A DNA stretch of 64,000 nucleotides, taken from NCBI RefSeq assembly GCF_016907955.1, contig NZ_JAFBCX010000015.1:1-64000 (forward strand), in the 5' to 3' direction. Shown here piece after piece: positions 1-8,121 of this stretch. The notes under the pieces are model-generated. The model saw only the letters and a list, made by a program, of their open reading frames with translations, made no database searches and was not told the DNA's origin. The position numbers and the translations under genes are program-made. Each line of letters starts with the position of its first letter. Positions within the stretch are counted from its first letter, which is position 1. The stretch is from Lentzea nigeriaca. Lineage in GTDB: Bacteria; Actinomycetota; Actinomycetes; Mycobacteriales; Pseudonocardiaceae.

Positions 1-93
1 AAGGCCCCCAGCTAGACCACTGGGTTGATAGGCCAGAGGTGGAAGACCGGTAACGGTTGGAGCTGACTGGTACTAATAGGCCGAGGACTTGTT
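1..93 (+). rRNA. 23S ribosomal RNA, 3' end (partial)
   Basis: The window opens inside the last helices of a bacterial 23S rRNA. The conserved 3' segment with the ACTAATAGGCCGAGGACTT signature is visible at 71-90. The exact mature 3' end is estimated. A 5S gene follows about 90 bases downstream on the same strand, so this is the tail of an rRNA operon. Confidence 0.93.
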
Positions 94-181
94 ACGAAGA
101 CGCTACGCATCCACTGTGCGGTTCTGGAAGAACAACCAGAACCGATGGTCGACGAGAGTCGGCTGGTTGTAATTTCATAGT

Positions 182-301
182 GTTTCGGTGGTTATAGCGT
201 TGGGGAAACACACCCGGTCCCATTCCGAACCCGGTAGTTAAGCCCTTCTGCGCCGATGGTACTGCACTGGTTACGGTGTGGGAGAGTAGGTCGCCGCCGA
301 A
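182..301 (+). rRNA. 5S ribosomal RNA
   Basis: About 120 bases with the actinobacterial 5S pattern: GTTTCGGTGGT at the 5' end, CCATTCCGAACCCGG in the loop B/helix III region, and GGGAGAGTAGGTCGCCGCCG closing against the 5' strand. Its position directly after 23S is the standard rrn order. Ends are estimated to within a few bases. Confidence 0.95.
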
Positions 302-311
302 CTTAATGTGG

Positions 312-356
312 CCCTGCGGGTCGAGTTGCCAAAAGCGACTCCCCGCAGGGTTTTTT
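312..356 (+). terminator. rRNA operon intrinsic terminator
   Basis: CCCTGCGGG at 312-320 pairs with CCCGCAGGG at 342-350, and an inner CGAGTTGC/GCGACTC pairing extends the stem. Six T residues follow at 351-356. This is a classical intrinsic terminator ten bases after 5S. Confidence 0.93.
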
Positions 357-443
357 CATGTTGAGCCGCCGACCGGGTGATGAGACCCGAGCGAGCGGGT
401 GACGTGAGTCAGGCTCGGGTTGCCCGTCCCTACCGTGATCGTC

Positions 444-608
444 ATGAACGATCAGTGGGCAGGGGAGGCACCATTGCGGTGGCGAGCGCGCAGGAGGCGG
501 GGCAGGCACGCCCGCGAGCCCGCGCCGTCCTCGCAGTCAATCCTGCCCGCAGTGCTCGGCGTCGTGCTGCTGGTGTGCCTGATTCTCCTCCTGCTGACGT
601 ACCTCTAG
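444..608 (+). CDS. small predicted membrane protein, 54 aa
   Basis: A 54-residue frame beginning MNDQWAGEAP, followed by an arginine-rich stretch and one clear C-terminal transmembrane helix (about residues 32-54, ILPAVLGVVLLVCLILLLL). The N-in positive patch followed by a terminal helix suggests a tail-anchored protein. No good ribosome binding site precedes the ATG, and an in-frame TTG at 420 is an alternative start. Its 3' end overlaps the convergent LURP-like gene by 4 bases. I do not recognise a family. Confidence 0.5.
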   Translation: MNDQWAGEAPLRWRARRRRGRHAREPAPSSQSILPAVLGVVLLVCLILLLLTYL

Positions 609-1195
609 CGGGACTGCAGCGCGTCGAGCGCGACGGCCTGAGCGATCACGAGCCGGCGGTCGACGCCAGGATCCTGGATCTTGACGAGGTAGTGGTCTCG
701 GATCCAGGTCTTCTTGTCGACGCTGAACACGGGAGCGCCGTTCTCCGTGGTGAAGTCGAAGTGATACCGCAAGGGGAACGGCGCTTCGCCCACGAAAGGG
801 ATCCACTGCCACAGCCGGCGAACGACCGCGACGATCTTGTTCCGCTCCGAGCCCGTCGTCGTTCCCCAGTTCGGCTGCTCGAGGTGCCACGTCGAGTTCA
901 TCAACGACCGCGCGAAGTCCTTGCGGAACAACCCGATCGACCGGCCGTTCGCGTCGGTCACGTCGTAGCCGCTGCCCAGGTCGAGCGCCTTGCGGGCGTT
1001 GAACTCGAACAGCACCTGGCTCTTCGACGAGTCGGTGTAGATCGTGATCCGCTCCTTGATCTTGAACTTCTTCTGCTCGGCGAAGCCGACCAGCTCGCCG
1101 GGTTGGCCGTTGTCGTCGACGAAGACCTCGTAGCGGTTGGTCATGAACGTGACCTTCTGGTGCACGTGCAGGACCTGCACGTTCTGCAGACTCAC
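605..1195 (-). CDS. LURP-one-related / tubby C-terminal-like protein
   Basis: 196-residue protein with the beta-rich LURP-one/scramblase-like layout: an early FxxKFKIKERITIYTD strand pair, a mid segment KALDLGSGYDVTDANG and a terminal strand-helix DPGVDRRLVIAQAVALDAL, where the last hydrophobic helix lies inside the barrel in this fold. Bacterial members are of unknown function, possibly membrane or lipid associated. The GTG start at 1195 overlaps the stop of the upstream MazG-like gene by 4 bases (GTGA), so the two are translationally coupled. Family assignment is by pattern and is fairly confident; the role is unknown. Confidence 0.8.
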   Translation of the reverse strand: MSLQNVQVLHVHQKVTFMTNRYEVFVDDNGQPGELVGFAEQKKFKIKERITIYTDSSKSQVLFEFNARKALDLGSGYDVTDANGRSIGLFRKDFARSLMNSTWHLEQPNWGTTTGSERNKIVAVVRRLWQWIPFVGEAPFPLRYHFDFTTENGAPVFSVDKKTWIRDHYLVKIQDPGVDRRLVIAQAVALDALQSR

Positions 1196-1551
1196 AACTC
1201 ACCCTTCTCGACAGGCACCGGCCGCAGGTCCCCCGTGGGAAACCGCCGCTCATTGCGCTCGATCTTGGCGAACGCGGCCTCGACGAGGTCGACACCGAGC
1301 TTGTCCGCCAGCCTGGTGAGGTAGTGCATCACGTCCGCGAGCTCATCGCGCACGTTCCAGGCGAGGTCTGGGTCTTTCATCGCATTCTTCGCCTCTTCGG
1401 GCGTGAGCCACTGGAAGAGGTCGGTGAGTTCGCCGACCTCCGCGGACAACGCCATCACCAGGTTCTTGGGCGTGTGGTAGCTGTCCCAGTCGCGGGCAGC
1501 GGCGAACGCCCGCAACGCATCCCTCAGGTCCACGAGATCACGCTCACTCAT
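1192..1551 (-). CDS. MazG-like nucleotide pyrophosphohydrolase
   Basis: 119 residues with the all-alpha NTP pyrophosphatase pattern: LVMALSAEVGELTDLFQW (the ExxE metal-binding helix) near residues 29-46 and VRDELADVMHYLTRLADKL (the ExxD helix) near 65-83. This resembles the dCTPase/RS21-C6 subgroup, which hydrolyses non-canonical or excess dNTPs to NMP and pyrophosphate. The ATG at 1551 is chosen; a GTG two codons upstream (1557) is possible. It is coupled to the downstream LURP-like gene by a 4-base overlap. Confidence 0.88.
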   Translation of the reverse strand: MSERDLVDLRDALRAFAAARDWDSYHTPKNLVMALSAEVGELTDLFQWLTPEEAKNAMKDPDLAWNVRDELADVMHYLTRLADKLGVDLVEAAFAKIERNERRFPTGDLRPVPVEKGEL

Positions 1552-1638
1552 GCCCACTAAGTACCACGTAGACGAACGAGCAAGAATGCCGGTCGATCAG
1601 GCATGGATCGTCCGCGTCAATGTTGATTGGCTCTGGTC

Positions 1639-2439
1639 ATGTCAACATTGAGCGGAATCAAGCCGTCAACGATCCTCGTGCTCGGCGCCACCGGCAAGAC
1701 CGGTCGTCGCGTCACCGAACTTCTCGGCCAGGCGGGGCGGCCCGCGTCGAGGTCGTCGGCGACGAAGTTCGACTGGACCGCCCCCAGTACCTGGGAACCG
1801 GCCCTCGCCGACACCACCGCGGTCTACGTCGTCCCGCCGGAGAACCCAGCACTGCTTGCGGAGTTCGTGGCTCTCGCGGTGAAGCTCGGGGTCACCCGGT
1901 TCGTGCTGCTGTCCATGCGCGGTGCACCGGACGACGACCCGTTCGAAGAGGCGATCAAGTCGTCCGGTGTCGAGTGGACGATCCTGCGGCCGACGTGGTT
2001 CATGCAGAACTTCGACGAGGACCTGTTCGCCGCGCCCGTCCGGCACGGTGAGCTGGCGGTACCCGCTGGTCAGGGCATCCACCCGTTCATTGATGTACTG
2101 GATATCGCCGAGGTCGCCGTCGTCGCAGTGACCGAAGCAGGGCACGCGGGGCAGACCTACGACCTGAGCGGGCCGGAGTCGTTGTCGTTCGCCGAGATGC
2201 TGGCGCGGATCGTCGAGGTGACTGGCGACCCGGTCCTCTACACCGACGTCGCCCCGGACGAGTTCGCCGCGTCGATGCGGGCGCTGGGCTACCCCGACGA
2301 GATCGCCGACCTCGTCACCATGTTGCTCGTGCGCATCCGCACGGGAGCCGAGGCGCACCTGTCCGACGGTGTGCAGCGGGTTCTCGGCCGTGAGCCGCGA
2401 ACGTTCGCGGACTACTTGGGCAGCAGCAGCTTCGCCTGA
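1639..2439 (+). CDS. NmrA-like NAD(P)-binding protein
   Basis: 266 residues with an N-terminal Rossmann motif (ILVLGATGKTG, residues about 11-21), a missing extended active-site Tyr-x3-Lys and the conserved segment VEWTILRPTWFMQNF, typical of atypical short-chain dehydrogenases of the NmrA/azoreductase type. These bind NAD(P)(H) and act as quinone or azo reductases or as redox sensors. The ATG at 1639 is preferred over a TTG at 1627. It converges on the HIRAN-like gene with a 28-base 3' overlap. The substrate cannot be inferred. Confidence 0.82.
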   Translation: MSTLSGIKPSTILVLGATGKTGRRVTELLGQAGRPASRSSATKFDWTAPSTWEPALADTTAVYVVPPENPALLAEFVALAVKLGVTRFVLLSMRGAPDDDPFEEAIKSSGVEWTILRPTWFMQNFDEDLFAAPVRHGELAVPAGQGIHPFIDVLDIAEVAVVAVTEAGHAGQTYDLSGPESLSFAEMLARIVEVTGDPVLYTDVAPDEFAASMRALGYPDEIADLVTMLLVRIRTGAEAHLSDGVQRVLGREPRTFADYLGSSSFA

Positions 2440-3332
2440 AGACCGCGCGTGCCCTCGTTGGTGATCACGGCTTCGCAGAGCGCGCGCCCCGTGCGTGCGC
2501 GCCACTCCTGCGCCATGTCGCAGTAGCGCAGGCCCATCGCGTAGCTGAGCTGGCCGATGAGTTCGCCTTCGAGGAGCACCTCGAGGGTGTGCTCGCCGAC
2601 GTGCGTGCCGTGGCTGATGCGGCAGTCGCGGAGTTCAGCGATGACATGGACGGGTGTCCGGCCGTTGACCACGCGGTGCAGCACGTGCTGATGGGCTTCC
2701 TCGCCGATTACAGTGACCTGCTGCTCGGCGGGCATCGTCGGCGCCGTGCCGAGGGCCTCGTGGTCGAGCAGCAGCAGCCGCGGAACTCCGAGGTGCAGGT
2801 GCACGCCGTAGTGGCGCTGGCCGCCGCCCATGATCCGGGCAGGACACGAGCCGACCTCGCCGCGTCGCGCCAGTTCGAGAAGAAGTGGCTGGTAGTCGGC
2901 TGCCTGGTCACCGCGCAGGTAGCCGGCGGTGATCGCGGACCCGTCACCGCGCAGCAGGTCGACCCGGACGGCGTGCTCGTCGTGCCGGTTGGCGGATTCC
3001 GGCACGAGCACCGCGGTCGCCGGAATGGCGTCGTCCAGGTAACGCGCGGACGCGTGCCGGGCGACCTCCGAGATGGCGTCCTGGTAGTGCGACTCCCCGA
3101 CGATCGCGACCCGCCCCGCCGTGGACAGGCGCCGGATGCGGGTGCGGGTGCGCGTCGGGACGACCTGCTCGGAGGTCGCTCTGTTCTTGGTGCCGATGAA
3201 CATCAACCCGAACAACGCGAGCCCGATGACGAAGCCCAGCGGGCCGAAAGCAACGGTCAGAACCAGCGCGAGAACGGCGACAGCGATCAGGACTGCGGCA
3301 GGCGAAGGCTCTGTGCGTTGCTGCATCGTCAT
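2412..3332 (-). CDS. HIRAN-like domain membrane protein
   Basis: 306 residues. Residues about 12-47 form two hydrophobic helices, so the protein is membrane anchored. Residues about 72-180 resemble a HIRAN domain: VAIVGESHYQDAI, then ATAVLVPESANRHDEHAVRVDL, then AGYLRGDQA. A second related beta-rich unit may occupy the C-terminal third. HIRAN domains bind 3' DNA ends in HLTF-type remodellers and occur in bacterial proteins of unknown role; coupling one to a membrane anchor is unusual. The ATG at 3332 follows GAGGA at good spacing. Assignment is moderate, function unknown. Confidence 0.65.
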   Translation of the reverse strand: MTMQQRTEPSPAAVLIAVAVLALVLTVAFGPLGFVIGLALFGLMFIGTKNRATSEQVVPTRTRTRIRRLSTAGRVAIVGESHYQDAISEVARHASARYLDDAIPATAVLVPESANRHDEHAVRVDLLRGDGSAITAGYLRGDQAADYQPLLLELARRGEVGSCPARIMGGGQRHYGVHLHLGVPRLLLLDHEALGTAPTMPAEQQVTVIGEEAHQHVLHRVVNGRTPVHVIAELRDCRISHGTHVGEHTLEVLLEGELIGQLSYAMGLRYCDMAQEWRARTGRALCEAVITNEGTRGLQAKLLLPK

Positions 3333-3349
3333 GGGCCGTCCTCACGACT

Positions 3350-3384
3350 CGACATCCCCGTCACTCTCAGTGTCGGGGATGTCG
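3350..3384. terminator. perfect 11-bp hairpin between two minus-strand genes
   Basis: CGACATCCCCG at 3350-3360 pairs perfectly with CGGGGATGTCG at 3374-3384 across a 13-base loop. It lies downstream of the XRE/ImmA-like gene and just upstream of the HIRAN-like gene, both on the minus strand. No T-run follows, so it could be a factor-assisted terminator or a repressor site. Confidence 0.45.
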
Positions 3385-3462
3385 GGCGATGTGTTTCAGA
3401 AATCGCTCGTTTGGCCTAGTACAACTGGCTTGGCACTCCAGCCCGTAACCGACAACGGTCGA

Positions 3463-4362
3463 TCAGTGGACCAGGGTGAGGCGAGCGCGTCCTCGCGGTC
3501 CTGGTTCTCCGCCACCTGGCAGCGCAGTGAGGACGAGGCCGAACACCAGGCCGTTGAGCTCTTCCAGGCCGAGGTTCAGTTCTTTGGCGACGTGCAGGGG
3601 AGTCGAGCCGTTCTCGCGCAACACCTTGAACACCTTTGTGAGCAGCTTCGACGTCTCGCGGCGGGCCATGCCGCCCCTGAAGTCGTTGTGCGCCCTCGTC
3701 CTGGCCGTGAACCGGTCCTTCGCGACGTGCCAGTGCAGGTGGTTCGTGCCGGGCAGTTGCTCGTGCGGCATGAGGAACTCGGCGGCGAACTCCTCCGGCT
3801 CGTCGTGTCCCAGCAGGACGGCGAGCTGGACGGCCGCGTCGAACCGCGCCTGCTCCGGCGTCGCCGTCGGGTTGAGGAACACGTACGGGGTTCCGTTGTG
3901 CCAGAAGGAGAACGCTTCCTCGGCGGCGCAGTCGACCGGCAGCGAGAACACCCGGACGCCGTGGGACTCCAGCAGCTGCACCATGTTCGGTGCCGGCGCG
4001 ATGTCGAGCCGCCACGCCCGGCGGGTGTCGCCCGGCGACGTCGTCGGCGGCGGCAGGTCCGGCTGGGGCAGCACGAACAGACGCTCCAGCCAGGCGTTGA
4101 ACTCGATCGCGAGCTGCGCCGCGGCCTTCGCCTGGCTGTCGACCGCCGTGCCCTGCGGCCGGGGCGGTTCCGGTGCGGTGAGGAAGGCCGCGGGGAACCC
4201 GAGCGCACCGGCCAGCGACTCGGTCGTGGCGGGCTTGGGTCTGCGCAGGCCGCGTTCGTACTCGCCGATGGCCCGTGCCGGCACCCCGGACTTGCGCGCC
4301 AGTTCGGCCGCGGTGAGGCCGCGCCGGGTGCGGGCGAGCGTGAGTCGCGACGGGGTGAGCAT
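3463..4362 (-). CDS. XRE-family HTH plus degenerate ImmA/IrrE-like domain protein
   Basis: 299 residues. An N-terminal XRE helix-turn-helix (residues about 4-60, LARTRRGLTAAELARKSGV) is joined to a C-terminal domain that aligns with the ImmA/IrrE (DUF955) peptidase fold: FSLPVDCAAEEAFSFW, then GTPYVFLNP, then the helix that normally carries HExxH. Here that helix reads VQLAVLLGHDEPEEFAAEFLMP, so the HE zinc ligands are absent while the family's FAAEFLMP end is intact. It probably acts as a DNA-binding regulator or sensor without proteolysis. ATG 4362 is used. It lies next to an EACC1 remnant. Confidence 0.78.
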   Translation of the reverse strand: MLTPSRLTLARTRRGLTAAELARKSGVPARAIGEYERGLRRPKPATTESLAGALGFPAAFLTAPEPPRPQGTAVDSQAKAAAQLAIEFNAWLERLFVLPQPDLPPPTTSPGDTRRAWRLDIAPAPNMVQLLESHGVRVFSLPVDCAAEEAFSFWHNGTPYVFLNPTATPEQARFDAAVQLAVLLGHDEPEEFAAEFLMPHEQLPGTNHLHWHVAKDRFTARTRAHNDFRGGMARRETSKLLTKVFKVLRENGSTPLHVAKELNLGLEELNGLVFGLVLTALPGGGEPGPRGRARLTLVH

Positions 4363-4478
4363 GATCGAGCCATTCTCACCTCTGGCGCGGCCGGGCGCCA
4401 CGCGGGGGCGGTGAGTCCGATCGGTTGCGCTTGGGCCGCTCGGACCACGGCGGTGGACAGCCTTGGCCTACGTGCGGG

Positions 4479-4796
4479 GTGACCGAGGCGAAGCCGCTGG
4501 TGGTCACCGGCGCCGTGGACGACGCCGAACTGCACCGCCTGACGGCGTCGTTGTTCAAGGATCTCCGCACGACCGGGCTGTGAAGGTCGTCCGGACCGAG
4601 ACCGAAGCACCGGCCAACACCAAGTCGGGCACGGGGGCACAGCTCGGCGAGCTGATCATCACCCGGCACGTTCTCGACGGCGACGACCGCCACCCTGGGG
4701 AAGGTGATCACCGCCTACATCGGCCGCACCAAGGCCAGGTCGGTCGTCTGGCGGGACGGTGACCGCAAGGTCGAGCTCACCGGCGTAGCTCAGCGG
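4479..4796 (+). pseudogene. frameshifted EACC1-like (effector-associated constant component) remnant
   Basis: Three collinear pieces in alternating frames. The first (4479-4583) reads VTEAKPLVVTGAVDD...LFKDLRTTGL and stops. The second, from about 4580 in another frame, reads VVRTETEAPANTKSGTGAQLGEL. The third, from about 4690 back in the first frame, reads TATLGKVITAYIGRTKARSVVWRDGDRKVELTG. Concatenated, this is the approximately 110-residue pattern of EACC1, a small alpha/beta adaptor found with caspase-like, trypsin-like or STAND effectors in actinobacterial conflict systems. At least two frameshifts break it and no effector adjoins it. Recognition is from family memory. Confidence 0.7.
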
Positions 4797-5422
4797 CGCA
4801 GGGCGATGGGGAAGTCCACCTCCTCCGGACCGTCCACATTGGGCGTTCTGGTCTGCGGGAAGTTCATCGGCGGCAACGGGATCCGGTGCGCCCACCGTTC
4901 GATGATCTGGTTCTGAGGGGTGGGCTCCGGTTGCGACACCTCGCGCAACACCACGAGCCGATCCTCCAGCTGCACCGGGTACGTGACGAGGAACCACAGC
5001 TTGAGCCCCTCGCTGCGCGCGTTCTCGAACAGCGCGAACTGGTCGTGGTCGTTGTCCCGCATCATCGCGGTGATCGCGGGCCCCTTCGCGTAGTCGCTGC
5101 GCAACGGCGCGTCCGGCGACCCCGTTCCCCGATTGCCCTGCAACGTGCCGAGCAGGATCGGCCGCGACGGATGCCGCACCAGCCCGGCGTTCCAGTGATC
5201 GAGCCGCTGCCACCCCTCACCCGCCAGCAGCTCCCGCAACGTGCCGACCCGGTGGATCCAGTCGAGCAACCCCGGCGCGTTGGTGGGCCCGAACGGCGGC
5301 GAGGCGGCCCGCGCGTCGATGCCGGCGGCGATCGCCCGGTCCAGCACGGACAGGCGCAGGCCCAGCTCGGCCAGCCGCTCGTCGGTGGTCGGGGTCAGCT
5401 TGCGGAAGGCGGCGTTGGTCAT
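4790..5422 (-). CDS. uncharacterised protein, possible fifth member of the ATPase operon
   Basis: 210 residues starting MTNAAFRKLTP. I do not recognise a family. The chain is soluble, rich in Arg, Asp and Pro, with a central segment SDYAKGPAITAMMRDNDHDQ and a later hydrophobic strand LKLWFLVTYPVQLEDRLVVL; there is no signal peptide or membrane helix. It begins 68 bases after the stop of the large SMC-like ATPase on the same strand, so it could be co-transcribed with that operon. An upstream in-frame GTG at 5452 is an alternative start. Confidence 0.7.
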   Translation of the reverse strand: MTNAAFRKLTPTTDERLAELGLRLSVLDRAIAAGIDARAASPPFGPTNAPGLLDWIHRVGTLRELLAGEGWQRLDHWNAGLVRHPSRPILLGTLQGNRGTGSPDAPLRSDYAKGPAITAMMRDNDHDQFALFENARSEGLKLWFLVTYPVQLEDRLVVLREVSQPEPTPQNQIIERWAHRIPLPPMNFPQTRTPNVDGPEEVDFPIALRR

Positions 5423-5490
5423 GGGATCGACCGTAGCGACGGGGTCTGACAATTCCGGGAAACCGCAGGTCGGATACGTCGCGTCCAGAG

Positions 5491-8121
5491 TCAGGCCGCC
5501 ACGGGCGTGAGCTGGTGCAGCACGTCCCGCTCACCCAGCCGTTCCTCCGCCCACTCCACCACGGCGTTCTCCTGCGCGAACACCACGATCTGCCGGTCCT
5601 CCGACAATCGCAGCAACAGATCCAGCACCGCCCGCGTGCGGGCATCGTCCGCCTGCACGGTGACGTCGTCCAGCAACAACGGACATGCCTCGGTCGCGAG
5701 GTGTTGAGCGAGCGCCACCCGCAGCAGCAGATAAACCTGCTCGGCCGTGCCCAACGACAACAACGAAGCCAGGTGCCACGACTCAGAGGCCGTGCACACG
5801 CGCACGGTCAGCGACAACGGATCCACGGCCGCGTCCACGTACCGCCCGTCGGTTACCAACGGCAGCCACGAACGAAGGGTGTTCTCCAGCGCCGGAGCGA
5901 TCGTGCTGTGCACCTTCTCCCGGGCCGCGGTCAGGTAGCGCGAGGCCAGGTCGATCGCCTCGACCTCGGCTGTCACGTCGGCCAGCTCGGCGGCGGCGGC
6001 CTGCATCGCCTCCTCCGCCTCGGCGACGCTGGGCAGGTCGCGGGCGAGTTCGGCGACGGCCGCGGCCAGGGAGTCGCACGACGCGGCCAGGGAGGGGTCG
6101 ACCGGGGCGCAGGCGGCGTAGCGCAGGGCGTCCGCCTGCAGGTAGGCGTGGTGGGTCTGGGCGGCGGAGAGCTTGGTCTCCAGGTCGTCGAGCGTGCCGT
6201 CGGCCAGGAGCACCTGCAGTTCGGCCCACGCGTTGCGTTCCTCCTCGGCCTCGCGCAGCCTCCGGTCCCAGCCGCGTTGCCACTCGGCGATCGCGCGCAG
6301 CAGGTCTTCCGGGCGTTCGCCGGAGCCGCCGATCGCGGTCACGGCCTCGCGCAGCAGGATCAGGGCGCGGTGGTGGGCGGCGGTGGCCTCGGCGACGGTC
6401 GCTTCCGCCAGGAGACGGTCCTCCAAAGCCTGTGCCAGCAACGGACGCTGAGCGGCCATCAACGCCTGGCGTGCCCGGACCTTGCAGTCGGTTTCGTAGT
6501 CGATCAGCAGGTTCGGCACGGACATCGCGTTGTCGACCTTGCCGCGGGCGGCCAGTTCCACGCGGACGACCTTCTCCGTGCGCGCCACCTCGCACAGCAG
6601 GTCGGCGTGCTCGGCCTCCCACGCGGCGCGGTTGGCCAGGCGCCACAACGTTTCGCGGTCCGGCGGGATGCCCAGCGACGCGCACGTGCCGGCGGCCTCG
6701 TCGTGGACGCGAACGGCTTCGAGGGCGACGGCGCGCTGTCCCTCGGCCTCCGCCAGTTTGCGGTCCGCGACGAACAACAGGCCTCGCGCCTGGTTGGCGG
6801 CTGCGGCGCGGTCGGCGGCGAAGGCCACGGCGGCTTCGCGCTGGGGTGCGTTGCCGCGGGCCAGGGCTCCGCCGACGCCGGCGACCAGCGCGGCGACGAG
6901 GACACCCGCGGCGGCCGTCTCCTGGTCCACCAGGAAGAGCAGCAGGCCGACCAGCGACGTCAGGCAGCTCAGGGCCAGCAGAGCGTTGCGCAGGAACGGG
7001 TTCGGCATCGCGATTTCCTGCACACGCGCGGCCGCGACGTCGGCCTCGACCTGAGCGCGCGCGGCGTTGGCGGCGGCTTCGTCCTGGTACTGGCGGGCGG
7101 TGTCCACCTCGATGGACGCGGTCGTCAGGCGGGAGCCGCTGGCCGGGTCCAGGCGTGTGGCCAAGCCGCGCAGGACCGCCGGTTCCGCGGTCGTGGCGGG
7201 CGACGGGCGGCGCTCGTTGTGGGCCGCGGCGACCGCGGCGGCGGTCTCGTAGGCGCTGGCGACGACGCGGAGGTCGTCGTCGACCGCGGTCTCGCCGAGC
7301 GGGAAGTCCGGAATGGCTTCCAGCTCGCCTTCCAGCGTCGCCGCCGAAGGTCCGGTCAGCACGCGCGGGGTGGGGGCGGCGCGCCACGCGGCCAGCGCGC
7401 GGTTGACCACGTGGGTCAGTTCCTCCTGCGCTGCCAGGCCGGACGGCGGTTTGTCGCCGAAGCGCTCCTGCAGTTCGGCCAGGCGAGCCGCGCGGGTGGT
7501 GAGCGCCTCCAACGTGAGAGCGTGCGACTGGACGGCCAACCGGGCGCGTGCCGCGGCGGCGGAACGGGCCTGGGCGCACAGTTCCAGATAACGCGAATGC
7601 TCCCGACGGGCCGCCACCAGGTCGGTTTCCGCTTCACGCAAGCGGTTGCGGGCGTTGTGCAACGCGTCGACAGGGGCGTTCAGCCGCAGCAACGCCTGCT
7701 CTACGGTGCCGTCGGTGCCCGCGGTGGCGGCGGCGCGGCGCAGGTGGTCCTGCAGGCCGTCGGCCGCGTCGAGCACCGACAACAGCTGAGCCTGGTCGAC
7801 GCACGCGGTGGCGGCGAACGACATGCGGTCCAAGCCCACGTGGCGTGCGATGTCCTCGCAGGTGTCGTCGTCGAGGTCGCGGTCGACTGAAACAACCTCG
7901 CCGGAGTCCAGCGACACCGTCGCCGACACCCGCCACGACTCGCCTTGCCACGGGCGGTACCGCGGCGACGGTTCGCCGCACAGGGCCGCGCGGATGGCGG
8001 CGTGCCAGGACGACTTCGCGGACTCGTTCGCTCCCGACACCACGGTCAGGCCCGCCGCCAGCGGCAGCGTCCTGTCGTGCAGAGGCCCGAAGGCGTGCGC
8101 GGTCACCGATTCGATCCTCAT
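5491..8121 (-). CDS. SMC-like AAA ATPase with central membrane hairpin (YhaN-like)
   Basis: 876 residues. The N-terminus MRIESVTAHAFGPL and a P-loop variant GANESAKSS (residues 30-38) match the YhaN/AAA_27 lineage, which usually has GxNEAGKS. Long Ala/Glu/Arg-rich coiled coils flank a hydrophobic double helix at about 377-419. The C-terminus has LPLVTDGRY, a signature-like LSLGTAEQVYLLLRVALA and Walker B CPLLLDDVTVQAD. The H-loop position reads VVFAQE, without the usual His. Its ATG overlaps the stop of the upstream phosphoesterase by 4 bases. YhaN-like proteins pair with YhaM/SbcD-type phosphoesterases in DNA-end processing. Confidence 0.85.
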   Translation of the reverse strand: MRIESVTAHAFGPLHDRTLPLAAGLTVVSGANESAKSSWHAAIRAALCGEPSPRYRPWQGESWRVSATVSLDSGEVVSVDRDLDDDTCEDIARHVGLDRMSFAATACVDQAQLLSVLDAADGLQDHLRRAAATAGTDGTVEQALLRLNAPVDALHNARNRLREAETDLVAARREHSRYLELCAQARSAAAARARLAVQSHALTLEALTTRAARLAELQERFGDKPPSGLAAQEELTHVVNRALAAWRAAPTPRVLTGPSAATLEGELEAIPDFPLGETAVDDDLRVVASAYETAAAVAAAHNERRPSPATTAEPAVLRGLATRLDPASGSRLTTASIEVDTARQYQDEAAANAARAQVEADVAAARVQEIAMPNPFLRNALLALSCLTSLVGLLLFLVDQETAAAGVLVAALVAGVGGALARGNAPQREAAVAFAADRAAAANQARGLLFVADRKLAEAEGQRAVALEAVRVHDEAAGTCASLGIPPDRETLWRLANRAAWEAEHADLLCEVARTEKVVRVELAARGKVDNAMSVPNLLIDYETDCKVRARQALMAAQRPLLAQALEDRLLAEATVAEATAAHHRALILLREAVTAIGGSGERPEDLLRAIAEWQRGWDRRLREAEEERNAWAELQVLLADGTLDDLETKLSAAQTHHAYLQADALRYAACAPVDPSLAASCDSLAAAVAELARDLPSVAEAEEAMQAAAAELADVTAEVEAIDLASRYLTAAREKVHSTIAPALENTLRSWLPLVTDGRYVDAAVDPLSLTVRVCTASESWHLASLLSLGTAEQVYLLLRVALAQHLATEACPLLLDDVTVQADDARTRAVLDLLLRLSEDRQIVVFAQENAVVEWAEERLGERDVLHQLTPVAA

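Noticed and set aside
5685-7406. Long Arg/Pro-rich open frame antisense to the YhaN-like ATPase
   Set aside because: Low-complexity composition without motifs; the opposite strand is clearly coding.
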